Shown here piece after piece: positions 14,710 through 24,207 of a DNA stretch of 64,000 bases. A program made the position numbers and the translations under genes. The notes beneath the pieces are model-generated. The model saw only the letters and a list, made by a program, of their open reading frames with translations. It made no database searches and was not told the origin of the DNA. Source of the DNA: DASYXZ01 sp035308965 (lineage in GTDB: Bacteria; Acidobacteriota; Terriglobia; UBA7540); NCBI GenBank assembly GCA_035308965.1, contig DATGFN010000023.1, positions 186,001-250,000 on the forward strand, in the 5' to 3' direction. Numbering within the stretch: the stretch's first letter is position 1; every line of letters starts with the position of its first letter.

Positions 14710-17700
14710 GTGCCGCGAAAAGGCGATGGACTCGGGCCGGGTGAGACGAGGAATTCACGCGAGTACCTCACGCCCAGCGAATCGGTCACGCGCCAGTTCT
14801 ATATCTGGGAAAGGCGGGGCCGGGGCTGGCAGGTCTGGAACTACCCCGTTGAGCTGGAGCCGCCCTTCCAGCCGTTCATCTTCCATCATGCCGCTCCCGC
14901 CGGGCCGCCTGTTGACGACGGAAGAAGGCCGACGCTTCTGAGTTCTCTGGTCGATCGCATCCAGCGCCGGTCCTCCTCCGCCGCGATTGTGTTGCCTCCC
15001 GGCCCCGATCCACTTCTGGAGGAGGTTCAGCCGGCCGTCTTTGACGATGACTCTCAATTGGTCGAGGTCCAGATTTCCGTCCCTCCCGAGCTCAAAATCA
15101 CAAGCACCGCAGTCGAACATTTCCTTTTGAGCCTCACGTATTCCGCGCACCCCGTTGGCTTCGAAGTGGTGGGTTTGCCGGAGGCAATTACCATCCAGGT
15201 GGCATGCCGCGAGCCGGATCTCGCCCAACTGAGACAACAGCTCCGTGCCCATTTTCCAGAGGCCGTACTCAATGAAAAGGAGGGCATCCTCGCCGAACTA
15301 TGGGATGAACCAAACGAAACGGTCATTGTAGACTTCGGCCTCTCGCATGAATTCATGCGTCCCCTCAAGGTGTTTGACCGATTCGAAAACGATCCGCTCA
15401 TAGGAATAACGGGCGCACTTGCGGAATTGGAAGAGGGCGAGGTCGCGGTCCTGCAGATTGTATTTCAGGCGGCGCGAAATCCATGGGGGGAAAGCATCCT
15501 GCGGGCGGTGACCGACTGGGATGGAAAATCTTTCTTTGTAGATGCGCCCGACATGGTGTCGCTCGCGAAGGATAAAGTGAGACGCCCGCTCTATACCGCA
15601 GTCATTCGGGTCGCAGCGCAGGCCGGGACCCGCCAGCGGGCATGGGAGATCGCGAAAGGCATCGGCGGGGCGCTTACCCAGTACTCGGACCCGGCAAGCA
15701 ATGAGCTCATTCCGCTCCAAAACGACGGTTACTCGGAATATGAGCATGTCATGGATTTGATATATCGGACCACTCACCGCAGCGGCATGCTCCTGAACAG
15801 CGAAGAACTTCTTTCCTTCGTCCACCTGCCGTCCGCGTCCGTCCGCATTCCAAAGTTGAAACGAGAGGTGCGGAAAACAAAAGCTGCGCCTTCTGTCGCC
15901 ATCGGTCACGGATTGATTCTCGGAGAAAACCTGCACGCGGGTAAAACTATATCGATCTCGCTTGATCCCGAGCAGAGAATCCGCCATGCATATGTAATCG
16001 GTGCATCAGGGACGGGCAAGTCCACGCTGCTTCTCAATCTCATCATTCAGGACATTCGAAATGGTGAGGGAATCGCAGTACTCGATCCGCACGGTGACCT
16101 GATCGATCAGATCCTCGGCTATGTGCCGGATGAACGCTTTGGCGATGTGGTGCTACTTGATCCGTCGGACGAGGATTATCCGATAGGATTCAACATTGTG
16201 TCAGCTCGCTCGGAGCTGGAAAAGACCGTGCTCTCTTCGGACCTCGTGGCAGTGTTCCGAAGGCTCTCGACAAGCTGGGGCGACCAGATGACTTCGGTCC
16301 TCGGCAATGCATTCCTCGCACTTCTTGAGAGCGCCGACGGAGGCACGCTCGTGGATCTGCGACGTTTCCTCGTCGAAAAGGAATTCAGGCGAAGGTTCCT
16401 GGAGACGGTTAAGGACTCTGAAGTCGTCTATTACTGGAGGGAAGAATTCCCGCTTCTTGCCGGGCGACCGCAGGCTCCCATTCTCACCCGGCTCGATACG
16501 TTTCTCCGAACCAAAATCATCCGAAACATGGTCGCACAGAAAGAAAATCGCCTTGACTTCAGGAAAATGATGGACGAAGGCAAGATTTTTCTTGCCAAAC
16601 TCGCCCAGGGAGCCATCGGTGAGGAAAACGCCTATCTACTTGGAACCTTTCTTGTCTCGAAAATTCACCAGACGGCGATGAGTCGGCAAGGAGTATCCGA
16701 GTCGGAGCGACGGAATTTCTACCTGTACATTGATGAATTTCAGAATTTCGTCACTCCTTCAATGGCAGCAGTGCTCTCTGGCGCTCGAAAGTTCCGCCTC
16801 GGCCTCGTGCTCGCGCACCAGGAGCTTCGCCAACTTTCGAACCGCGAGCCCGAGGTGGCGAGCGCGGTGCTCGCGAACGCCGCGACGCGCGTCGTATTTC
16901 GCGTGGGCGACGACGATGCCCGCAAACTGGAGGACGGGTTTACGTATTTTGATGCGAAAGACCTTCAGAACCTCGGCATAGGAGAAGCTATCTGCCGCAT
17001 TGAGCGTGCGGAGTTTGATTTCAATTTGAAGACGCTCCCGCTTCCAAACGTTGATCCTGAGACTGCGACGAACCGGCGCGAGAAGATTACCACACTGTCT
17101 CGGGAGCGCTATGGGACAAGGCGGGCGGTAGTCGAGGCGGCGCTCGCTGCAGCCCAGTCGCAGCCAAAACCGGCGACGGGGGAAAAGGCGCCACCTCGAC
17201 CCAGCCGCGAGAAAAAAGCTGAGATCACCCGTATGGAGCCGCCTGTTGCACAGCCCTCACCCGGCCGTGGCGGTCCCCAACACAAATATCTTCAGGACCT
17301 CATAAAGCGTTGGGCTGAAGGCAAAGGTTACCGCACCACGATTGAGAAACAGATTCTGGATGGTCTCGGTTCCGTCGATGTGGCTCTCGAAAAAGAAGGC
17401 TGTTCCATCGCGTGTGAAATTTCCATCTCGACGACCGTGGAACACGAAACCGACAACATCCAGAAGTGCCTGGCGGCGGGGTTCACCCATGTCGCTCTCG
17501 TGTCCTCAGACAAAAAGGTGCTCAACAAGGCGAGTAAATCTGTTTCTGCTGCGCTCAATCAGGCGCAGATCAAGCAGGTCCGGTTCCTGACACCGGAGGA
17601 ACTTTTCGCGTTCATTGAAAGCCTGGCGGTCAAGCCATCGAGTGGTAAGGAAACTGGGGGAGACACAAGAGAGGTTCTGACTGCCAGGGAACTTGAGGAC

Positions 17701-17859
17701 CTCTTGAAGATCGATGTGAAGACCGTTTACAGCTACGTGCAGAAAGGGCTCTTGCCGTACGTGCGTATTCAGTCGAATGTGCGGTTTCTGAGGTCTGAGA
17801 TCATACAGTGGATGGAAGAGCGCAGGTTCCGACCCAAACCGCCGGGCGGCCGAACGTGA
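14710..17859 (+). CDS. Large TraG/HerA-like ATPase with nuclease-like and excisionase-type HTH tail
   Basis: A 1049-residue multidomain protein starting at GTG with a good GGGAGG. Residues 1-400 are unknown alpha/beta. The ATPase follows, with GASGTGKST at 431-439, LDPHGDLIDQIL, and Walker B FYLYIDEFQNF near 667-677. After a Pro/Lys-rich linker, residues of about 855-970 form a restriction-endonuclease-like domain (GLGSVDVALEKEGCSIACEIS, with Asp and Glu in the D-x(n)-E-x-S form, then KCLAAGF). The last 60 residues are a MerR/Xis-type HTH (LTARELEDLLKIDVKTVYSY, QKGLLPYVRIQSNVRFLRSE). It is a likely DNA-translocating motor with its own DNA-targeting end. It shares the VPESERR/VSESERR and LDEFQ core with the smaller ATPase at 12690, so the two may be duplicates. 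Confidence 0.8.
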   Translation: MPRKGDGLGPGETRNSREYLTPSESVTRQFYIWERRGRGWQVWNYPVELEPPFQPFIFHHAAPAGPPVDDGRRPTLLSSLVDRIQRRSSSAAIVLPPGPDPLLEEVQPAVFDDDSQLVEVQISVPPELKITSTAVEHFLLSLTYSAHPVGFEVVGLPEAITIQVACREPDLAQLRQQLRAHFPEAVLNEKEGILAELWDEPNETVIVDFGLSHEFMRPLKVFDRFENDPLIGITGALAELEEGEVAVLQIVFQAARNPWGESILRAVTDWDGKSFFVDAPDMVSLAKDKVRRPLYTAVIRVAAQAGTRQRAWEIAKGIGGALTQYSDPASNELIPLQNDGYSEYEHVMDLIYRTTHRSGMLLNSEELLSFVHLPSASVRIPKLKREVRKTKAAPSVAIGHGLILGENLHAGKTISISLDPEQRIRHAYVIGASGTGKSTLLLNLIIQDIRNGEGIAVLDPHGDLIDQILGYVPDERFGDVVLLDPSDEDYPIGFNIVSARSELEKTVLSSDLVAVFRRLSTSWGDQMTSVLGNAFLALLESADGGTLVDLRRFLVEKEFRRRFLETVKDSEVVYYWREEFPLLAGRPQAPILTRLDTFLRTKIIRNMVAQKENRLDFRKMMDEGKIFLAKLAQGAIGEENAYLLGTFLVSKIHQTAMSRQGVSESERRNFYLYIDEFQNFVTPSMAAVLSGARKFRLGLVLAHQELRQLSNREPEVASAVLANAATRVVFRVGDDDARKLEDGFTYFDAKDLQNLGIGEAICRIERAEFDFNLKTLPLPNVDPETATNRREKITTLSRERYGTRRAVVEAALAAAQSQPKPATGEKAPPRPSREKKAEITRMEPPVAQPSPGRGGPQHKYLQDLIKRWAEGKGYRTTIEKQILDGLGSVDVALEKEGCSIACEISISTTVEHETDNIQKCLAAGFTHVALVSSDKKVLNKASKSVSAALNQAQIKQVRFLTPEELFAFIESLAVKPSSGKETGGDTREVLTARELEDLLKIDVKTVYSYVQKGLLPYVRIQSNVRFLRSEIIQWMEERRFRPKPPGGRT

Positions 17860-18016
17860 AAGCGACAGAGCTTGACGTACCGGGACCAATTTTCGTGGTA
17901 TACTCGTGCGGTACGAAACCAGAATTCTCAGGCTTGCGGATTTTGGGAATTACATTCTCATGCTAGGGTACTGTCGGTTTTACTGTCTGTTTCAGGGTCG
18001 GGCTGTAGGGGAACTG

Positions 18017-18043
18017 ATAGACAGTATAGACTGTATAGACAGG
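18017..18043. repeat. Three tandem 9-bp repeats ATAGACAGT
   Basis: ATAGACAGT (18017-18025), ATAGACTGT (18026-18034) and ATAGACAGG (18035-18043) lie head to tail 54 bp before the tRNA gene. They could be binding sites for a recombination-directionality or partition protein. An ACTGTCTG-like sequence also occurs about 40 bp upstream. There is no gene between 17860 and 18096. Confidence 0.6.
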
Positions 18044-18096
18044 GATTTAATGAGATAAGGCAAGTGATTTCAGATAAGTACATGTAGTCTCAGAAA

Positions 18097-18171
<75 letters not shown>

Positions 18172-18512
18172 TCTGTTCTATAAGTTCCCGCTAGCCTTCC
18201 AGCCAGATTCTATTCCAAGCTGGCATTCGCAATCAAAGTGCGCCATCGAAAAAGTGAAAGCCGGCCCCAAATGTTGCGGAAAACATGAAGGCGCAGCAAC
18301 GATTAAAGACACCATTTCTAAGACGCATGCGAGGCCGATGTGGCTTTTGCGCAACATAGGTATCGTTGTCTGCATTGGACGTTAGAGCGAATACCTGAAG
18401 GACGCTGGTGATCGAAGATTGCACGTTGATCGAATTTTTGAATTAGACACGCGCTCCAAGTCGATTTAATCCTGCGAATGATTTTTTGGCGGGGACACCG
18501 TCAACCTAGCGC
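18172..18512. other. Intergenic region without recognised features
   Basis: Between the tRNA and the next gene I see no convincing coding frame, no repeat of the tRNA end and no clear promoter. Confidence 0.6.
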
Positions 18513-19913
18513 CTACTCCACCCGTTGTAGATCGAGGGCAATGCGGACGCCATTCACTAGAACTGTGCTTTGGTTGATCAAATCCTGATTGGTGATTTCA
18601 GCGTCGGTAAATTGGCGCAGCGGTTTAAGCGGACAGATGAATTCAATCGCCTCGGAAGTGGGCTTCGGATTGGACGCAAGTTGATTTAGCGCCGTGATAT
18701 CCAGGCCCGCGATTTCGGGGTCGGCGGGAATCTTGTCGACCAGAGGTTTAAGCTGGGGTGCGACGAAAAGATCGAAGCTCCGCGCGGCGCGTTTATAAAT
18801 CGAAGTTGTCTCTTTGGCAAATTCAGTGGGATTGCGCATGGTCAGTTGCACAAAAACCTTGCCGCGAAAAATCACCAGCGATGGGGGCGCGTAATCGACC
18901 AGATGAAATTGGGCTGCGCCCTCTTTGGCCAGCGCGTCAAGCTGCGCCTGGTACTTAGCTTGAAGTCGGTCAGCGTCCGCCTGGGTGGCCTGTGCCGCCG
19001 GAGCTGCATTGGCCACGGGCTGGGCCGGAACGGCAGAGGTGCCTCTCGCAGGGGCCAACGCTTGCGCCTCGGCGGTCACATTGTCATTGGGATCGCGCTT
19101 GTGCGCCGGCGAGTCGCGATCCATTCGCGCCAGGATGCCATCTGCGCGCGGAGTGCGGGCGACTGAATCCGGTTTGGCGGTCGCCGCCGGAAGTTGGTTT
19201 ATGGGATTCGATCCATGCTTGGCGGAACGATCCAGGGCTTCGACACTGATCGCATCCTTCTCTCCCAAGGCCAGGCCAAATTCCTTGCCGTCCAGGTAAA
19301 TATCGGAACGATTCAGAATTTCCTGCCGGTCGGAGTCGCCACGGGTCTCGAAATATCCAAACGCGTCCTCCTTATCCAGGACGACCACCAGATTTTCTTT
19401 GCCCTCAAAATCATAATTCTTGGTTCGGGTTTGTACGTGATACCCGATTTCAAAGCCGATGGCGTCGCACGCGACGTCGGCGGGAATTTGCTGCGGGAGC
19501 AATTCGAGAATGGGCGCAATCACATCCTGAAATACTTTGCCGGCGCGTTCGTTTTGAGTCATGCGGGCGGAGCTGAAGGCCGCGCCGTAAACGCCTGTGA
19601 TCTTGAGCAGCGTGCGGTCATGAAATTTTACGAACTCCAATCCGCGTGTGTCCGTGGGCGCCTGTTTCTGCGGATCGAGATTCACAAAGCGGGTGAGATA
19701 AAACGGAAAAGGAAAATGAATCTTCTGGATGACCTGGTTGTAGGACATGAGCTGTCGCAAGTAAGCCGTTTCCGCCGCTTTGAGTTGGGGGTTAAGAATT
19801 TCAGCGGGACTTACCTGGGCACGGGCGGTCGAAGCCGCGGCCAGAATGAATGTGGCGCAGAACATCCAAGGCAATCGGCGCGAGCGGATCATGAATGGGA
19901 TTGAAATTTTCAC
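18513..19913 (-). CDS. Exported protein of unknown function
   Basis: The N-terminus is a signal peptide (basic RSRRLPWMF, hydrophobic FCATFILAAAS, cleavage near ARA-Q at about residue 32). The mature protein is mixed alpha/beta with a low-complexity Ala/Pro/Gln linker in the middle (about 255-305). Its two halves (FHDRTLLKITGVYGAAFSS and RGKVFVQLTMRNPTEF) may be related. No family recognised. It is the last gene of the electron-transfer cluster, 6 bp after the monoheme cytochrome. The start is GTG at 19913; an ATG at 19892 is an alternative that keeps the signal peptide. Confidence 0.6.
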   Translation of the reverse strand: MKISIPFMIRSRRLPWMFCATFILAAASTARAQVSPAEILNPQLKAAETAYLRQLMSYNQVIQKIHFPFPFYLTRFVNLDPQKQAPTDTRGLEFVKFHDRTLLKITGVYGAAFSSARMTQNERAGKVFQDVIAPILELLPQQIPADVACDAIGFEIGYHVQTRTKNYDFEGKENLVVVLDKEDAFGYFETRGDSDRQEILNRSDIYLDGKEFGLALGEKDAISVEALDRSAKHGSNPINQLPAATAKPDSVARTPRADGILARMDRDSPAHKRDPNDNVTAEAQALAPARGTSAVPAQPVANAAPAAQATQADADRLQAKYQAQLDALAKEGAAQFHLVDYAPPSLVIFRGKVFVQLTMRNPTEFAKETTSIYKRAARSFDLFVAPQLKPLVDKIPADPEIAGLDITALNQLASNPKPTSEAIEFICPLKPLRQFTDAEITNQDLINQSTVLVNGVRIALDLQRVE

Positions 19914-19919
19914 TGGGGG

Positions 19920-20411
19920 CTATTTTATCCCGTATTGGGGCGCCGGGCGAGCGGGAGGTTGATATGCAGGCTGGGCGATGGCCCGTTCAAAGGCGATGAC
20001 GGCCTTGATATCGTCCTGGCTCAGGGTTCGCCCCCACGGCGGCATCATGGCCGATTTGCCCATGGCGTTCCCTCCGAGAGTAATGGTGTTCTGCATGAAT
20101 TCATCGCTCAAGGCGTTCATGGTGGCCCCGTCGTTAAACAAAGGCGGCTGGGGATTGACGTTGGACCGGTTGGACGGTCCGGCCGGCGTCGCGTCCGCGT
20201 GGCACCAAACACAATTCGTATAAAAAACCCGCTTGCCTTGCGCCTGCTGATGGTTCAAATAAATCGTGCGCGTGGAATCGTTCCAATCCTGCTCCACGTC
20301 GTAAGCGCGTTGCGCGGGCTTGAGCGTTACGGCTTCGGTTTGCTTTCGGCAGGCGGAGGAGATCAGGCTGGATGCGGCGAGGAGCAGAGTGAGCAGAATG
20401 CGTGCTTTCAT
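19920..20411 (-). CDS. Monoheme cytochrome c lipoprotein
   Basis: From ATG 20411 the protein has a lipoprotein signal (LLTLLLAASSLISSAC, lipobox cysteine at about 20) and one heme c site, CVWCH. A downstream MGKSAMMPPWGRTLSQDDI supplies the methionine ligand, and LSQDDIKAVIAFERA is the last helix of a class I cytochrome c. It is likely anchored on the periplasmic face and accepts electrons from the bc complex encoded upstream. The frame is open further upstream through the palindromic element, so a longer start is formally possible but lacks a signal peptide. Confidence 0.85.
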   Translation of the reverse strand: MKARILLTLLLAASSLISSACRKQTEAVTLKPAQRAYDVEQDWNDSTRTIYLNHQQAQGKRVFYTNCVWCHADATPAGPSNRSNVNPQPPLFNDGATMNALSDEFMQNTITLGGNAMGKSAMMPPWGRTLSQDDIKAVIAFERAIAQPAYQPPARPAPQYGIK

Positions 20412-20440
20412 CGTGCAGAGTTGCGTCAAGATTGGATGAG

Positions 20441-20560
20441 CCCCCTCACCCGGCTCGCTACGCTCGCCACCCTCTCCCCTCGGAGAGGGAAAAGAAACAA
20501 GAACCCTGCCCTCTCCGAGGGGCCAGGGTGGACCGATCTGATCGGGACGGGTGAGGGGTC
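20441..20560. repeat. REP-like palindromic intergenic element
   Basis: Outer arms CCCCTCACCC (20442-20451) and GGGTGAGGGG (20549-20558) are exact inverted repeats. Inside, CCCTCTCC/GGAGAGGG (20470-20489) forms another hairpin. The same outer motif frames the element at 61016-61145. Confidence 0.75.
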
Positions 20561-20626
20561 GCTTTGCTGGGGACGCATAGTTGGGTTCATTGGGTAGCAC
20601 TATCACAACGTTGACGGATCCCCGCT

Positions 20627-22756
20627 TCATCGCGCGCCTCCCTTCCCTACGGCGCCTGCTTTGGCTTGCGATGGTGCGGCCTGACGAAGCGTGAGCAAAT
20701 AGGCGGTGAGGGCTTTTATTTCGTCGTCCGGAAGAGTGCGGCGCGGCTCAATGGCTCCCGGAACGAGGGCCTGCGGATTTTTCAGCCACGCTTCCATGTA
20801 TGCGGGCGTCATCCAATTGCCGGCGTTGGTCAGATTTGGCCCTACGTATCCACCCGCTGACCCAATCGTGTGGCAGGCTTGGCATTGATACTTGACTTCG
20901 TAAAGCTGCTTGCCCACCGAGGCCAACTGAGGGGTGAAATCTTTTGGGCTCACTCCCGTGCTGTCTACGGAAGTGCTTTGCAGAGCCACGCCAATGTAAT
21001 CCGCCAGCGTATTGGCTTCCGCGTCGGACATGTTGAATTGGGGCATCCGGAAGGTGAGCGTGGGGCGCAGGGTCTGGGGATTCTTGAGGAAACTTACCAG
21101 CCATGGCCGTTGTGCGCGGCTGCCTTCAAAGGTTAAGTCTGGCGCCAGATCACTGCCCACCCCATTGAATTTGTGGCAGGCGTAGCATTTGTAGCGCTCG
21201 TAAACTTCACCAAACGATCCGGCGGGGCGGAATTCCTTGTGCTCGGCGGGCACCACCAGCTTGGCCATGCCTGGGCTCGAGGGCGTGCCCGTCATGCTGA
21301 GCAACGCCGTAGTGATGGCGTCCAAGTCGTCGGGGCCAAGGTGATATTTCGGCATGCGCGCGGAGGGATTCACCGATGCCGGGTCGGAAATTTTGGCCTG
21401 GATATACGAAATCAGGTTGCGTGGAATTTTCGAATTACCGAATTCCAGTTGGGAAGAATTCTTTCCGCCCAGACTCGACAGGTCAGGCCCAAAATCTTTT
21501 TGCGGCGCCAGGCCTTGAATCACGTGGCAGCCGCGGCACCCTTTTTCCAGGAAGAGCTTCCGGCCCAAAACAATTTCCTCAGGCTTGGGCTCATCCAGTT
21601 TGGGAACATTGGTCAACAAATCAGAATCAGTCAGTTTGGCCTGAATATAATGCGTGACCTTATAAAGATCCTCATCGGACCAACCATAGCGCGGCATTTT
21701 GCTGTTGGGCAGATAGGCCTGAGGATTGCGCAGCCACGCCACAAGCCAGTCCGGATTCACCTTGCTCCCCACTTTGGTAAGTTCGGGTCCAATCTCCCCG
21801 CCAATCATTTTGGTTTCGCCGCCGCGGGTGACGGCCAGCGAATGGCAGGTGACGCAGAACATCTGGCGGAAGCGGGTTTCGCCTTGATCGACGAGGTCGG
21901 ACGTTTTTCCGATGGACGCCACTACGTGCGGGTCGAAATGAGAAGGCTCAACTGGCGCGCTTTTGAGCGAACTGAGAAACGCGGACAGGCCTCGCAGCTC
22001 GGGCTCGGTGAGATTGAAGAAAGGCATGCGCGGCTCGTCTTGGGTCTCGTAGCCATTCACAACCTGATTGCCGGAGGGGTCTACAATCGTGCGCGGCTCC
22101 TTCAACCATTTGTAAATCCATTCGCGGCTGACTTTCGTTCCGATGTTCGTGAGATCGGGACCCAGCATGGCGGGCGCATCCACCCCGGCGAGCCGATGGC
22201 ATCCGGTACAATTGAACTCTTCCAGCAAATGGCGTCCCCGCGTTAATTGGGGCGTTTGCGCCAGGTTTGCCTTGTGGCAAACACCGCAGGAAGCCTGAAT
22301 GAAATGGGTGGGCAGCAGCGGTTGTTCCCATGCCAGTGTGGTCTCATGCGCTTCGGCTACTTCTGTAGCCACACCCTGGCCGCGATGGCAGGTTACACAC
22401 CCCCAATCCCTGGCCGAGTGCGGAATCAGCGGATGATTGCGGAAAGGCTGAGGAACGGAGGCGCCCTCGAGGCTGGCCTGCGTGATTCCAAGATGGCAGG
22501 TGGTGCAGCGGTCCACCACATTCATTTCCGGGAGCCAAATCTGTTGAATGCCTTCGTGATAATCGGCCAGAAGTTTTTTGGTGTCGGGCCGCGTCTGGGC
22601 GAAGCGCACATAGTCGCGCTGGTAGCGCCTCCACTCCCGCAGCAAATCCTTGACAGGCGAGATGGCGAGGACGGCAACAAACACCACGCTGGACAAGGCG
22701 AAGACCAGGCGCGCCCGCCGCGATACCACTCCCATATCTTCAGGTTTAGGCGCCAT
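20627..22756 (-). CDS. Octaheme c-type cytochrome subunit of a bc complex
   Basis: One N-terminal membrane anchor (LVFALSSVVFVAVLAI, about residues 17-32) and eight CxxCH heme c sites: CTTCH 84, CVTCH 120, CGVCH 157, CTGCH 183, then CVTCH, CRGCH, CYACH and CQACH to about residue 655. The second half repeats a class I cytochrome unit (GCRGCHVIQG, KCYACHKFNGVGSDLAPDL, QCQACHTIGSAGGYVGPNLT). It overlaps the subunit IV gene by 11 bp. It probably replaces cytochrome c1/f and carries electrons outwards from the Rieske protein. The chain of mono- and diheme units looks like a fusion of several small cytochromes. Confidence 0.88.
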   Translation of the reverse strand: MAPKPEDMGVVSRRARLVFALSSVVFVAVLAISPVKDLLREWRRYQRDYVRFAQTRPDTKKLLADYHEGIQQIWLPEMNVVDRCTTCHLGITQASLEGASVPQPFRNHPLIPHSARDWGCVTCHRGQGVATEVAEAHETTLAWEQPLLPTHFIQASCGVCHKANLAQTPQLTRGRHLLEEFNCTGCHRLAGVDAPAMLGPDLTNIGTKVSREWIYKWLKEPRTIVDPSGNQVVNGYETQDEPRMPFFNLTEPELRGLSAFLSSLKSAPVEPSHFDPHVVASIGKTSDLVDQGETRFRQMFCVTCHSLAVTRGGETKMIGGEIGPELTKVGSKVNPDWLVAWLRNPQAYLPNSKMPRYGWSDEDLYKVTHYIQAKLTDSDLLTNVPKLDEPKPEEIVLGRKLFLEKGCRGCHVIQGLAPQKDFGPDLSSLGGKNSSQLEFGNSKIPRNLISYIQAKISDPASVNPSARMPKYHLGPDDLDAITTALLSMTGTPSSPGMAKLVVPAEHKEFRPAGSFGEVYERYKCYACHKFNGVGSDLAPDLTFEGSRAQRPWLVSFLKNPQTLRPTLTFRMPQFNMSDAEANTLADYIGVALQSTSVDSTGVSPKDFTPQLASVGKQLYEVKYQCQACHTIGSAGGYVGPNLTNAGNWMTPAYMEAWLKNPQALVPGAIEPRRTLPDDEIKALTAYLLTLRQAAPSQAKAGAVGKGGAR

Positions 22757-23459
22757 TGGAACTCCACGGCCATACCCACGACCAGCCCGGTCCCCGGAAA
22801 AAAGTGCCCACCAGAGTCAAGACAATCGCCACAGAAATAAACCACGTCATCACCCACCAGGAAACGGGGCGGGTGCGCAGATATTCAGCCACCGATTTTC
22901 CGCCCGGCGCCTGCGAGTAAGAAAACATCAGCAAAGCGCCAATGATGAGCGTAGGCACCAGCACCGTCCAGGCTTCAAAGATCGAAACGATGACGGCCAC
23001 AACCGCCAAAATCGCCAGAACGATGCCGAGACGGCGCGGGCGATTGCGCGCCCACAGAGGCTCCCCTTGAACGTTTACATCGAAATAAGGAATCACGATC
23101 AGCCCCACTACGACGAGGGTGGGAATCAAGATGCCGGCTACGAAGGGAGGAAAGTAGTGGAGCAATTCCTGCAATCCCAGGAAGTACCACGGCGCCTTGG
23201 CGGGATTCGGAGTCAGCAGCGGGTTCGCCAACTGTTCGAGCGGCGCATCCCACAAGAGGGAGCAGATCACGAGCACGATCAAGAGAATCTGGAAGGCGAT
23301 GGTCTCGCGCAGAATCACGTGGGGATAGGACATCAAGCGCGCGCCCACGTCGCCCTTCACCTTGGCGGACGTCTTTTTGGTGATAAAGACGATTCGCTGC
23401 GGGCTCTTGGCCGCGTCCGACCCGAATCCGGCTTCGTAATTATTCTTCTTTTCGCTCAT
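22746..23459 (-). CDS. Cytochrome b C-terminal subunit (subunit IV/PetD-like)
   Basis: It carries the Qo-site region PNPAKAPWYFLGLQELLHYFPP (PEWY/PDWY position present as PWYF) and then at least four TM helices (LIPTLVVVGLIVIPY, VLAILAVVAVIVSIF, WTVLVPTLIIGALLMF, WWVMTWFISVAIVLTL). There are no heme b histidine pairs, as expected for subunit IV. The start lies inside the end of the cytochrome b6-like gene (20-bp overlap). Together with that gene it makes the split cytochrome b found in b6f-type and many menaquinol bc complexes. Confidence 0.88.
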   Translation of the reverse strand: MSEKKNNYEAGFGSDAAKSPQRIVFITKKTSAKVKGDVGARLMSYPHVILRETIAFQILLIVLVICSLLWDAPLEQLANPLLTPNPAKAPWYFLGLQELLHYFPPFVAGILIPTLVVVGLIVIPYFDVNVQGEPLWARNRPRRLGIVLAILAVVAVIVSIFEAWTVLVPTLIIGALLMFSYSQAPGGKSVAEYLRTRPVSWWVMTWFISVAIVLTLVGTFFRGPGWSWVWPWSSNGA

Positions 23460-24207
23460 CGATTTCCCGAACCGTCAATCCGCCGTCTTTCTGAATCCGC
23501 CAGAAATGTATGGCGATAAAGAAAACCGCCGTCAGAGGCAGGACGACGCAATGCAAAACATAAAATCGCAGCAAAGCGTTGGCGCCCACCAGGTGGCCGC
23601 CCAGCAGAAGAAACCGGGTGGGCTTGCCCAGGACCGGCATGGCCGCCATGATGTTGCTGCCCACCGTGATGGCCCAGAAGGCCAGTTGATCCCAGGGCAA
23701 CAGGTAGCCGGTGTAACTCAAAAAGAGTGTGACCAACAGCAGAACCACTCCAATGGCCCAGTTAAATTCGTGCGGAGGGCGATATCCCCCGCGATAAAAC
23801 ACATGGAACATGTGCCAAAAAACGGCCACCACCATCACGTGGGCGGCCAGCCGATGAAGGTTGCGCAGGAAGACGCCATTCGAAACCACAAAGCGGAGGT
23901 CCTTCATATCGAGATACGCCTGGGGAGCGGCGGGGTGGTAATACAGCATCAGCAGGACGCCGGTGATGGACAGGATGACGAAAAGGAAGAAGGAAAACGA
24001 GCCGAGATAATACGTGGCGCGGGCGCGCAGGGATTTCTCCCGCACTTTCACCGGCATCACATGCAGAAAGAGGTTGCCGAAAATGGCCAGGCTGCGCGTC
24101 CTGTTGGTGCGCGCCGGCCCGCGCCGGAAAATGGACTTCCACACACGCGTGGCGCGAATTTTTTCAACTGTCTGATGGAAAGGTGTAGTCGCCAAAGTTT
24201 TGCTCAA
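23440..24207 (-). CDS. Cytochrome b6-like subunit (PetB-like)
   Basis: It binds both b hemes: histidines in NLHRLAAHVMVVAVFWHMFH and in FYVLHCVV/IAIHFWRIQKDGG. SYTGYLLPWDQLAFWA is the cytochrome b signature. An amphipathic N-terminal helix (VEKIRATRVWKSIF) precedes the first TM segment. I placed the start at TTG 24207, which overlaps the Rieske stop. The frame stays open to 24363, but that part would lie inside the Rieske gene and is not cytochrome-like. The protein oxidises menaquinol with subunit IV and the Rieske protein. Confidence 0.85.
   Translation of the reverse strand: MSKTLATTPFHQTVEKIRATRVWKSIFRRGPARTNRTRSLAIFGNLFLHVMPVKVREKSLRARATYYLGSFSFFLFVILSITGVLLMLYYHPAAPQAYLDMKDLRFVVSNGVFLRNLHRLAAHVMVVAVFWHMFHVFYRGGYRPPHEFNWAIGVVLLLVTLFLSYTGYLLPWDQLAFWAITVGSNIMAAMPVLGKPTRFLLLGGHLVGANALLRFYVLHCVVLPLTAVFFIAIHFWRIQKDGGLTVREIDERKEE

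Noticed and set aside
20412..20630. N-terminal extension of the monoheme cytochrome gene
   Set aside because: It translates the palindromic repeat and would hide the lipoprotein signal.
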